Source: Actinomycetes bacterium (GTDB taxonomy: Bacteria; Actinomycetota; Acidimicrobiia; Acidimicrobiales; Palsa-688). From it: DNA of 8,913 nt. The stretch lies in NCBI GenBank assembly GCA_021827225.1, contig JAKAXG010000137.1, forward strand, positions 1-8,913, given 5' to 3'. Within the stretch, counting starts at the first letter, position 1. Every line of letters starts with the position of its first letter. The notes beneath the pieces were generated by a model. It made no database searches and had not been told where the DNA came from. It saw only the letters and a list, made by a program, of their open reading frames with translations. Shown here piece after piece: positions 1-5,464 of this stretch. The translations under genes and the position numbers were made by a program.

Positions 1-105
1 TCCCTGGACCACCAGGGAGTCCCGGCCCGGCCCGGCCGCCGGCTCCCCGCCAGCGGTCAATGAGCCTCCAGTGGCCTCGGCGATATCGGGCAGGGACCAG
101 CGCAT
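1..105 (-). CDS. murF: UDP-N-acetylmuramoyl-tripeptide--D-alanyl-D-alanine ligase, N-terminus only (truncated by window edge)
   Basis: The minus strand is open from an ATG at 105 to the window edge, giving 35 visible codons. The peptide starts MRWSLPDIAEATGG and reaches DSLVVQG before the cut. This matches the start of MurF proteins, which begin with a short segment of the form M-x-(x)-L-x-x-I-A-E-x-x-G-G before the uridine-binding domain. MurF adds D-Ala-D-Ala to UDP-MurNAc-tripeptide in the cytoplasm. An in-frame upstream ATG at 138 would add MPAPAPAIIEA and has a GGGGAGG only 2 nt upstream. I prefer 105 because it aligns with the family N-terminus and has a -10-like CATTAT 7 nt upstream. 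The neighbour ddl, divergently transcribed, makes MurF's substrate, which supports the call. No catalytic ATP-binding region lies inside the window, so identity rests on the N-terminus and context. Confidence 0.62.
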   Translation of the reverse strand, partial: MRWSLPDIAEATGGSLTAGGEPAAGPGRDSLVVQG

Positions 106-111
106 GGCCTC

Positions 112-118
112 GATAATG
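112..118. promoter_or_regulatory. Candidate bidirectional -10 element between murF and ddl
   Basis: The plus strand reads GATAAT at 112-117 (5 of 6 to TATAAT) and the minus strand reads CATTAT at 118-113 (4 of 6). The minus reading lies 7 nt upstream of the murF ATG at 105, giving a leaderless or nearly leaderless start. The plus reading would start RNA near 124, about 40 nt ahead of the ddl ATG at 164. It is one of very few AT-rich patches here. No clear -35 hexamer is visible on either strand. Confidence 0.35.
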
Positions 119-149
119 GCAGGTGCGGGTGCTGGCATGGCCTCCCCGC

Positions 150-155
150 TAGCGT
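150..155 (+). promoter_or_regulatory. Alternative -10-like element for ddl (TAGCGT)
   Basis: TAGCGT fits the TAnnnT pattern and ends 8 nt before the ddl ATG at 164, so transcription from it would give a leader of only a few nucleotides. There is no Shine-Dalgarno-like stretch in front of that ATG, which makes a near-leaderless start plausible. No -35 is evident. Confidence 0.3.
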
Positions 156-163
156 GGCCTCCC

Positions 164-1291
164 ATGGTGGGTCCTTCATCGCCCGGCCGGAAGCCCGGCC
201 GGGTCAATCTGCTCGTCCTCTACGGTGGGCGCTCGGCCGAGCACGACGTGTCGTGCATATCGGCCAGGCACGTCGTGGAGGCGGTCGACCCCGACCGGTA
301 CGACCTGCGCCTCATCGGGATCACCACCGACGGGCGCTGGGTGGACACCACCACCGCCTCGCTGGCCGCCACCGGCGGGCCGCGCTCCCCCGACGCCCTC
401 CCATCCCCCGACGCCGTGGCTGCCGCCGGCCGGGAGGTGGAGCCGGTGTCGATCATCGACCACCGGGGAGGCCCCGACCAGACCGACGAGCCGCTCGTCG
501 TCCTGCCCCTCGTGCACGGGCCCATGGGCGAGGACGGCACCGTCCAGGGGCTGCTGGAACTGGCCGGCCTGCCGTACTGCGGGCCGGGCGTGGCCGGTTC
601 GGCGGCCGCCATGGACAAGGTCATGACCAAGGCGCTCCTGCGCTCCGCCGGCCTGCCGCAGGCCCGCTACCTGCACCGTCACGAGTCCGAGCTCGGCCCC
701 GACCTGACCTCCGAGGTGGAGGCCCAGCTGGGTTGGCCGGTGTTCGTCAAGCCGGCGAACATGGGCTCCTCCATCGGCATCTCGAAGGTCAAGGACCCCG
801 GCGGGCTGGATGCCGCCCTGGATCTGGCATGCCGCTACGACGACCATCTCGTCATCGAGGAGTCGGTGACGGGCCGGGAGATCGAGATCGGCGTTCTCGG
901 CTGGCCCGAGCTGCGGACCTCGGCACCGGGGGAGGTCCGGCCCAGCCGGGACTTCTACGACTTCGACGACAAGTACCTGGCCGGCACGGCCGGGCTCGAG
1001 ATCCCGGCCCGCCTACCCGGCGAGGTGGCCGGAGAGCTCAGCCGCCTGGCCATCGCCGCCTGCCGGGCGCTGCGGGTGGATTCGATGGCACGGGTGGACT
1101 TCTTCCTGGAGCAGGGCGGCCGGGGGCTGCTGATCAACGAGGTGAACACCATTCCGGGATTCACCCCCATCTCCATGTACCCCCGGATGTGGGCCGCCTC
1201 GGGCCTGTCCTACCAGGAGCTGATCGACACCCTGGTCGATCAGGCCGTGCGCCGGGCGGCGCGCCGCTCCCGCTTCGAAACCGGCCACTGA
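164..1291 (+). CDS. ddl: D-alanine--D-alanine ligase
   Basis: 375 aa, the usual length for actinobacterial Ddl, with the ATP-grasp fold. It joins two D-alanines with ATP in the cytoplasm to supply MurF with D-Ala-D-Ala for peptidoglycan. Visible signatures are LYGGRSAEHDVS near residues 19-30 (Glu26 matches E. coli DdlB Glu15), KPANMGSSIGISKV in the central ATP-binding domain, DKYLAG with Lys270/Tyr271 (the Tyr expected for D-Ala rather than D-lactate ligases), Arg310 and Asp312 in ARVDFF, and NEVNTIPGFT with Glu326/Asn328 as Mg ligands. All key residues are intact. The frame is open further upstream to a GTG at 71 and beyond, but that extension is low-complexity, overlaps murF and lies outside the family. 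I therefore start at the ATG at 164; GTG at 167 is also possible. The gene is divergent from murF and is followed by a GC-rich hairpin. Confidence 0.95.
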   Translation: MVGPSSPGRKPGRVNLLVLYGGRSAEHDVSCISARHVVEAVDPDRYDLRLIGITTDGRWVDTTTASLAATGGPRSPDALPSPDAVAAAGREVEPVSIIDHRGGPDQTDEPLVVLPLVHGPMGEDGTVQGLLELAGLPYCGPGVAGSAAAMDKVMTKALLRSAGLPQARYLHRHESELGPDLTSEVEAQLGWPVFVKPANMGSSIGISKVKDPGGLDAALDLACRYDDHLVIEESVTGREIEIGVLGWPELRTSAPGEVRPSRDFYDFDDKYLAGTAGLEIPARLPGEVAGELSRLAIAACRALRVDSMARVDFFLEQGGRGLLINEVNTIPGFTPISMYPRMWAASGLSYQELIDTLVDQAVRRAARRSRFETGH

Positions 1292-1294
1292 CCG

Positions 1295-1318
1295 CCGGGG
1301 CCGGGCTCCCGGCCCCGG
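1295..1318 (+). terminator. GC-rich hairpin after ddl, possible terminator without U-tract
   Basis: Starting 4 nt after the ddl stop, CCGGGGCCGGG (1295-1305) and CCCGGCCCCGG (1308-1318) are perfect reverse complements, giving a stem of 10-11 bp with a 2-4 nt loop. No T-run follows, so this is not a classical intrinsic terminator. Strong hairpins lacking a U-tract are often proposed as terminators in actinobacteria. It lies ahead of the ada-alkA start and could instead act in that leader. Confidence 0.4.
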
Positions 1319-1365
1319 TCATGTGCCTGTCCGAAAACCGCCATCGCCCGGCCCCGGGGTGCGCC

Positions 1366-2958
1366 ATGCTGGCAGCCGTGCAGCTCCCGGCCCCGCACCC
1401 CCGACCGCTGGACCCGGACCGCTGCTATCGGATCGCATCCAGCCGGGACGGCCGCTTCGACGGCACCTTCGTCACCGCGGTGCTGACCACCCGCATCTAC
1501 TGCCGGCCGAGCTGCCCGGCCGTAACCCCCCGCCGCCACAACGTCCGCTTCTACGCCACGCCGGCCGCCGCCCAGCAGGACGGGTTCCGGGCCTGCAAGC
1601 GGTGCCGCCCCGATGCCGCTCCGGGCTCGCCGGAGTGGGACAGCCGGGCGGACGTGGTGGCCCGGGCGGTACGGCTGATCGGCGACGGCCTGCTCACGCG
1701 GGAGGGCGTGGACGGCCTGGCCCGACGGGTCGGTTACAGCCCCCGGCACCTGAACCGCCTTCTGACCGCCGAGCTCGGAACGGGACCGCTGCGCCTGGCC
1801 ACCGCCCACCGGACGCAGACCGCCCGTTCCCTCCTGGAGACCACGGATCTACCGGTGACCGAGGTGGCATGGGCGTCCGGGTTCAACAGCATCCGCCAGT
1901 TCAACGACACCATCCGCCGGGTGTACGCCTACACGCCGGGTGAGCTGCGCCTGCGGGCCGGTAACCCGGCCGGCGCCGGCCGTGCCGCCGCCCGGCGCCC
2001 GGTTCATCCCGGCCCCGGTCACGGTGGCGCCGGCGCGGCGGTGGTGCGGGCCCGGCTGGCCTACCGCCCTCCCCTCGACTCCGCCGCCCTGCTGGGATTC
2101 CTCGGCTCCCGGGCGGTGCCGGGGGTGGAATCGTTCGACGGGCGGACCTACGTCACGGCCCTCAGCCTGCCGGGCGGCCTGGGCACCGCCTCGGTGACCA
2201 CCCCGCGGGGACCCGGCACCGGGCCCCCCCGCTCCGGGAGCGCCTGGCTGGAGTGCGAGCTCCGCCTCGACGACATCGCGGACTACGCCACCGCCGTAGC
2301 ACGGCTCCGCCGGCTTTTCGACCTCGACGCCGATCCGGTGGCCGTCTGCTCCGGTCTGGGCTCCGACCCCTTCCTGGCCCCGCTTGTGGCCGCCAGCCCG
2401 GGGCGGCGCATGCCCGGGACCGCCGGTGTGCACGAGCTGGCCATGCGGGCCGTCGTCGGCCAGCAGGTGAGCCTGGCATCGGCCCGGGCGGCATGCGGGC
2501 GCCTGGCCGAGCGGCTGGGCGAGCCGCTGCGATCTCCCCATGCCGGGGTCGTCCGGGCCTTCCCGACCGCTGAAGCCGTGGCCGGAGCCGATCCCGGCGA
2601 CCTGCCCCTGCCCCGCGGCCGGGCCGTCGCCCTCCGACGGTTGGCCGCAGCCATGGCAACCGGGGAGGTGGATCTGCACCCCGGCGCCGACCGGGAGGCG
2701 GTTGAGGCAGCCCTGCTGGCCCTGCCCGGGATCGGGCCGTGGACCGCGGCGTACATACGCATGCGCGGTCTCGGCGACCCCGATGTGCTTCCCCCCGCCG
2801 ACGCCGCCATCCGCCGGGCCCTGACCGGGCGGGCCGGTCCCGGTGGGGGCGGCGGGGCGGGTCACCGGTGGCGACCCTGGCGCAGTTACGCCACCGCCCA
2901 CCTGTGGACACTGGCGTCCGCACCGTTCACCCTCGCCGAGAAAGGACACGGCCGATGA
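1366..2958 (+). CDS. alkA: Ada-AlkA fusion: methylphosphotriester-sensing regulator and 3-methyladenine DNA glycosylase
   Basis: 530 aa in three parts. Residues about 15-90 are an Ada zinc domain with all four Cys ligands (Cys46, Cys50, Cys77, Cys80); in E. coli Ada the first of these accepts methyl from DNA methylphosphotriesters. Residues about 100-205 are an AraC-type helix-turn-helix region (GVDGLARRVGYSPRHLNRLL, then VAWASGFNSIRQFNDTIRR). Residues about 225-530 are AlkA: an N-terminal domain, then HhH-GPD with LPGIGPWTAAY at 453-463, catalytic Asp479 (LPPADAAI) and WRPWRSYA from 502. It excises alkylated bases such as 3-methyladenine. The M. tuberculosis alkA product has the same domain order and the next gene is ogt there too. 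Start: ATG at 1366 is followed by GTG at 1378, which has a CATGCT 7 nt upstream and brings the protein closer to the short mycobacterial N-terminus; ATG at 1321 is unlikely. A glycine-rich loop lies at residues 491-499. The gene overlaps ogt by 4 nt (ATGA). Confidence 0.93.
   Translation: MLAAVQLPAPHPRPLDPDRCYRIASSRDGRFDGTFVTAVLTTRIYCRPSCPAVTPRRHNVRFYATPAAAQQDGFRACKRCRPDAAPGSPEWDSRADVVARAVRLIGDGLLTREGVDGLARRVGYSPRHLNRLLTAELGTGPLRLATAHRTQTARSLLETTDLPVTEVAWASGFNSIRQFNDTIRRVYAYTPGELRLRAGNPAGAGRAAARRPVHPGPGHGGAGAAVVRARLAYRPPLDSAALLGFLGSRAVPGVESFDGRTYVTALSLPGGLGTASVTTPRGPGTGPPRSGSAWLECELRLDDIADYATAVARLRRLFDLDADPVAVCSGLGSDPFLAPLVAASPGRRMPGTAGVHELAMRAVVGQQVSLASARAACGRLAERLGEPLRSPHAGVVRAFPTAEAVAGADPGDLPLPRGRAVALRRLAAAMATGEVDLHPGADREAVEAALLALPGIGPWTAAYIRMRGLGDPDVLPPADAAIRRALTGRAGPGGGGGAGHRWRPWRSYATAHLWTLASAPFTLAEKGHGR
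2941..2946 (+). promoter_or_regulatory. Ribosome binding site of ogt
   Basis: AAAGGA lies 8 nt upstream of the ogt ATG, inside the last codons of the ada-alkA gene. Together with the ATGA overlap it fixes the ogt start and suggests translational coupling. Confidence 0.6.
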
Positions 2959-3509
2959 TCGAACTTCTACCCCGAGCCGAGCACCCGGCAGGCACCTGGG
3001 AGCAGCTCGAGCTGACCTTCCCCGGCGCCACCATGGCCGTGGTCGTCACCACCGACGGGGAGGCGCTCACCGGGCTCCGTTTCGGTACCGCCGATGACAA
3101 TGCGGGCTGGCTCGATGGCGGGTCCGGGGCTCCCCGGCCCCTGCCCGGGCCCCGATCCCGGCCCCGGGCCCTGTCGGCCGCGGCCGATCAGCTGCGGGCA
3201 TACGCTGCCGGCGGGCTCACCGAGTTCGACCTGCCGCTGCGGCTGTACGGCACGCCGTTCCAGACCTCGGTCTGGTCGGCCCTGCTCGATGTGCCCTACG
3301 GCCGCACCGTGACCTACGGGTGGCTGGCCGCGGCGGCCGGCCGCCCGGGAGGGGCCCGGGCGGTGGGGGCCGCCGTGGGGGCCAACCCGGTTGGCATCGT
3401 GGTGCCCTGTCACCGGGTGATCGGGGCCGACGGGGCCCTCACCGGTTTCGGCGGGGGCCTGGACAACAAGGCCGTCCTCCTGGCCCGCGAAGGTGTCGCC
3501 GCCCTGTAG
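2955..3509 (+). CDS. ogt: Methylated-DNA--[protein]-cysteine S-methyltransferase (O6-alkylguanine repair)
   Basis: 184 aa, typical Ogt length. The protein transfers the alkyl group from O6-alkylguanine in DNA to its own cysteine in a one-time reaction. The active-site motif PCHRVIG is present with Cys152, preceded by the conserved TPFQTSVWSAL and VPYGRTVTYG segments and the winged-helix region with GRPGGARAVGAAVGANP, whose Arg fits the arginine finger that flips the base. The C-terminal LTGFGGGLDNKAVLLAREG is also standard. The N-terminal part is less conserved and has a Gly/Pro-rich stretch at about residues 55-72. The ATG overlaps the stop of the Ada-AlkA gene as ATGA, with AAAGGA upstream, so the two form one operon. 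The fusion lacks Ada's own methyltransferase domain, and this separate protein supplies that activity. Downstream lies a convergent junction. Confidence 0.95.
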   Translation: MIELLPRAEHPAGTWEQLELTFPGATMAVVVTTDGEALTGLRFGTADDNAGWLDGGSGAPRPLPGPRSRPRALSAAADQLRAYAAGGLTEFDLPLRLYGTPFQTSVWSALLDVPYGRTVTYGWLAAAAGRPGGARAVGAAVGANPVGIVVPCHRVIGADGALTGFGGGLDNKAVLLAREGVAAL

Positions 3510-3519
3510 ACCGGACCAT

Positions 3520-3547
3520 CCGTCCAGAACAGGCCGTCCAGAACAGG
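3520..3547. repeat. 14-bp tandem repeat, two copies
   Basis: CCGTCCAGAACAGG occurs at 3520-3533 and again, identically, at 3534-3547, directly after the ogt stop in the convergent gap to the anti-sigma gene. Confidence 0.8.
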
Positions 3548-3562
3548 CCAGCCGCACCGGCC

Positions 3563-3587
3563 AACCGGAGAACCGGAGAACCGGGAG
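3563..3587. repeat. 8-bp tandem repeat, about three copies
   Basis: AACCGGAG at 3563-3570 and 3571-3578 is followed by AACCGGGAG at 3579-3587, which has one extra G. It lies just before the 3' end of the anti-sigma gene. No good terminator stem is seen in the whole 86-bp gap. Confidence 0.75.
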
Positions 3588-3595
3588 AGGCCCGC

Positions 3596-4432
3596 TCAGC
3601 TCACGAGGCCCACGGCCACCGGCCGCTGGGTCGAGGTGACCACCCCGCCGGCGACCTCCGCCGTCACGGCCAGGGCCTGCACCCCCGAGCTGGCCCGGAA
3701 CGGCACCACGTCGGCCGGGGCGCTTCCCAGCACCCCGTAGGAGATGCGCTGGTCCCCCACCACACCCCACAGCTGGTAGGTCTGAGCGGAGGACAGAGGG
3801 GTCAGCCGGGAGTCGTAGAGGTACCCCTGGCCCCCGGGCAGGATGACGGCCTCGAGACGCTCGGTGCCGCCGGCGATCGGGTCGAGGGCGATCCGCCGCG
3901 CGCCCGGCACCGCCAGGGCCCGTTCGACGGTGGCCATGGTCGGTGCCCCGGCCATGGCCGTGATCTGGCCCTGCAGATGGTCCGTGCGTCCCTGCAGGCG
4001 GGCGACCTCCAGCCCCATGAGCGCCACCACGACAACAGCTGCCGCCGCCACCAGCCCTGTCACCCGGTTGAATCCCGAGCGGCGGAACGCCCGGGACGGC
4101 GCCGGTACCTGGGTCGTGGACCGGGCGCCGGCCGGCGCTTCGGTGCCGTCGAAGCCCACCAGCCGCAGGGCGTGCGGGTTCTCGAAACGAGGGTCGGAGT
4201 CGGCCGGGTCGTTGATCCGGGCCACCACCCGGTCCCAGAGTCCCTCGGGGGCCTCCTGGCCGGCGTAGGCCAGCAGACCGACCACCTCCCGGTGGCTGCG
4301 CAGCTCGTCGCGGCAGCGGGGGCAGGTCTCGAGATGGGCCTCGACCGCCTCCGCCTCCTCGGGCTCCACGGCGTCGAGGGCGTAGGCGCCGAGAAGTTCG
4401 GAAGCCTCGGCGTGATTCATCAGTCCGACCAT
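3596..4432 (-). CDS. Anti-sigma factor: zinc-finger N-terminus, one membrane segment, RskA-type extracytoplasmic domain
   Basis: 278 aa. The cytoplasmic N-terminus carries a ZAS-type motif HxxxCxxC (His33, Cys37, Cys40), with His7 a possible fourth zinc ligand. Such domains bind and hold the partner ECF sigma. A single hydrophobic helix at about residues 124-143 follows, then a short amphipathic segment (EVARLQGRTDHLQGQI) and a C-terminal extracytoplasmic domain resembling the RskA family (YLYDSRLTPL, TYQLWGVVGDQ, AVTAEVAGGV). RskA-family proteins are usually released by regulated proteolysis. The ATG at 4432 overlaps the sigma gene and has GGGGG 4 nt upstream. A second ATG at 4420 overlaps the sigma stop as TGATG and matches the family N-terminus (MNHAEASELLGAYAL) equally well. 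Either way the pair is translationally coupled. The gene converges on ogt. Confidence 0.88.
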   Translation of the reverse strand: MVGLMNHAEASELLGAYALDAVEPEEAEAVEAHLETCPRCRDELRSHREVVGLLAYAGQEAPEGLWDRVVARINDPADSDPRFENPHALRLVGFDGTEAPAGARSTTQVPAPSRAFRRSGFNRVTGLVAAAAVVVVALMGLEVARLQGRTDHLQGQITAMAGAPTMATVERALAVPGARRIALDPIAGGTERLEAVILPGGQGYLYDSRLTPLSSAQTYQLWGVVGDQRISYGVLGSAPADVVPFRASSGVQALAVTAEVAGGVVTSTQRPVAVGLVS

Positions 4433-5001
4433 GATGCCCCCACGGCGGTGTCGGCGAGAACCGTCCGCATCCGTTTCAGCCCGCTCCTGATGCGGCTCTT
4501 CACCGTGCCCTCCGGGGCGCCGAGCTCGGCCGCCGCCTCCCGGTAGGTCCGGCCCCCGAAATACGCCAGCTCTATGGCCCGCCGCTCGTCGTCGGGCAGC
4601 AGCGCCACCGCCTGGCGCACCCGCTCGGCCACCGCCATGTCCCAGATCTCGTGCTCGAGGTCGTAGCCGGCCTCGGCCGCCGCCCGGGAGTCCCTCGCCT
4701 CGCGCTCCTTTCGGGCGGTGTCGGATCGCAACAGGTCCACCGCCCGGCCGTGGGTCTGCGCCAGGAGGAACGACCGCAGCGACCCGCGCTCGGGGTCGAA
4801 GCGCTCGGGCGAGTTCCACAGCCGGACGAACACCTCCTGGACGATCTCCTCGGCCCGGGCCGGGTCGCCGAGGACCCGCTTGGCCAGGGCGAAGACCGCC
4901 CCGCCGTGGCGGCGGAACACCTCGGCCATGGCGTCGTCATGGAATCGCCCTATGGCGACGACGAGCCCGGCGTCGCTGGCATCTGTCAACGATCGCACCA
5001 T
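4420..5001 (-). CDS. ECF-family RNA polymerase sigma factor (group with RskA-type anti-sigma)
   Basis: 193 aa, normal for an ECF sigma. Region 2 spans about residues 25-97, including DPARAEEIVQEVFVRLWN (core binding) and the GSLRSFLLAQTHGRAVDLLR segment that recognises the -10. Region 4 spans about 128-185, with LLPDDERRAIELAYFGGRTY, then the helix-turn-helix REAAAELGAPEGTVKSRIRS contacting the -35. There is no region 1.1 or 3, as expected. The acidic linker at about 99-122 (RAAAEAGYDLEHEIWD) separates the two. Start is ATG at 5001 with a weak AAGAAG nearby. It overlaps its anti-sigma gene. Region content and partner resemble SigK-RskA-type pairs, but its regulon cannot be read here. The nearest upstream genes on the strand are mca and the SCP2 gene, 73 nt away. 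Confidence 0.93.
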   Translation of the reverse strand: MVRSLTDASDAGLVVAIGRFHDDAMAEVFRRHGGAVFALAKRVLGDPARAEEIVQEVFVRLWNSPERFDPERGSLRSFLLAQTHGRAVDLLRSDTARKEREARDSRAAAEAGYDLEHEIWDMAVAERVRQAVALLPDDERRAIELAYFGGRTYREAAAELGAPEGTVKSRIRSGLKRMRTVLADTAVGASWSD

Positions 5002-5055
5002 CGCTTCTTGTACGGAGCGCGGGGCCGGCCGGATGGGTGCGGGCTCAAAGCGGAA

Positions 5056-5072
5056 GGCCGTCCGGGCCGGCC
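5056..5072 (-). terminator. Weak hairpin between the SCP2 gene and the sigma gene
   Basis: Read on the minus strand, GGCCG (5072-5068) and CGGCC (5060-5056) pair around a 7-nt loop just after the SCP2 stop, followed by TTCCGCTTT. The stem is only 5 bp and the T-run is broken, so this may attenuate or terminate but is not convincing. Confidence 0.2.
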
Positions 5073-5074
5073 GG

Positions 5075-5464
5075 TCAGGGGACGGGGGAGACGCCGGCCA
5101 CCGCCTCCCGCCATCCGGCGTAGCCGGGGAAGGTGGTGGACTCTAGGAACGCCAGCAGGATTCCCCCGTCACCGGTCGCCTTCAGCCGGCCCCGCATGAA
5201 CGCCACGCTGGGCTCGACCCGGCCAGCCAGGAGGTCGGCGGCGTCGGCGGCGGCCAGGCTGAGGGTCAGGTCGGCGTCGGCGGCCGGGCCCGGCCCGGAC
5301 CCGGCTACCCGCCCCTCCTCGTAGAGCCAGTGGAAGCCGACCTCCCTGCGGGGGGCCACCACGAACGACAGGGTGACACTGCCCCGGGCCCCGGGGGCCT
5401 CGGGGAGGAGACGGCAGAGGCCGGCGGCCTCCTCGGCCCACTCGGGGCTGAGCCAGTCAGCCAT
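5075..5464 (-). CDS. SCP2 sterol-binding-domain protein
   Basis: 129 aa, a single small domain with no signal peptide or membrane segment. The pattern is that of stand-alone actinobacterial SCP2-like proteins: an N-terminal helix (LSPEWAEEAAGLCRLL), a beta-sheet with FHWLYEEGRVAGSGPG, then DADLTLSLAAADAADLLAGR and VAFMRGRLKATGD, the conserved middle and end of the SCP2 fold. Such domains bind hydrophobic ligands; the ligand and biological role here are unknown. Its ATG lies inside the end of mca (ATGGCTGA, 8-nt overlap), so it is probably co-translated with Mca and may act with it. The C-terminal domain of mycothiol-dependent maleylpyruvate isomerases also has an SCP2-like fold, so a thiol-conjugate link is conceivable, but nothing in the sequence proves it. 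Confidence 0.8.
   Translation of the reverse strand: MADWLSPEWAEEAAGLCRLLPEAPGARGSVTLSFVVAPRREVGFHWLYEEGRVAGSGPGPAADADLTLSLAAADAADLLAGRVEPSVAFMRGRLKATGDGGILLAFLESTTFPGYAGWREAVAGVSPVP

Noticed and set aside
1..18. Perfect 7-bp hairpin (TCCCTGG/CCAGGGA) as a terminator
   Set aside because: It lies within the coding sequence of the minus-strand murF and has no T-run, so it is better explained as coding sequence.
71..163. Extension of ddl upstream to a GTG at 71
   Set aside because: It would add 31 residues with no family counterpart and overlap the murF N-terminus on the other strand; the family fold begins shortly after the ATG at 164.
154..1365. Long open frame running through ddl into the Ada-AlkA gene, suggesting one giant protein
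   Set aside because: The part over ddl is an Arg/Pro/Gly-rich out-of-frame translation; recognisable protein starts only after about 1378.
1849..2949. Minus-strand open frame of 366 codons over the Ada-AlkA gene
   Set aside because: It is antisense to an intact multi-domain enzyme and has no recognisable motif.
3320..4546. Long plus-strand open frame across the ogt end and the anti-sigma gene
   Set aside because: It is out of frame with ogt and antisense to a clear RskA-type protein; the product is low-complexity and typical of GC-rich shadow frames.
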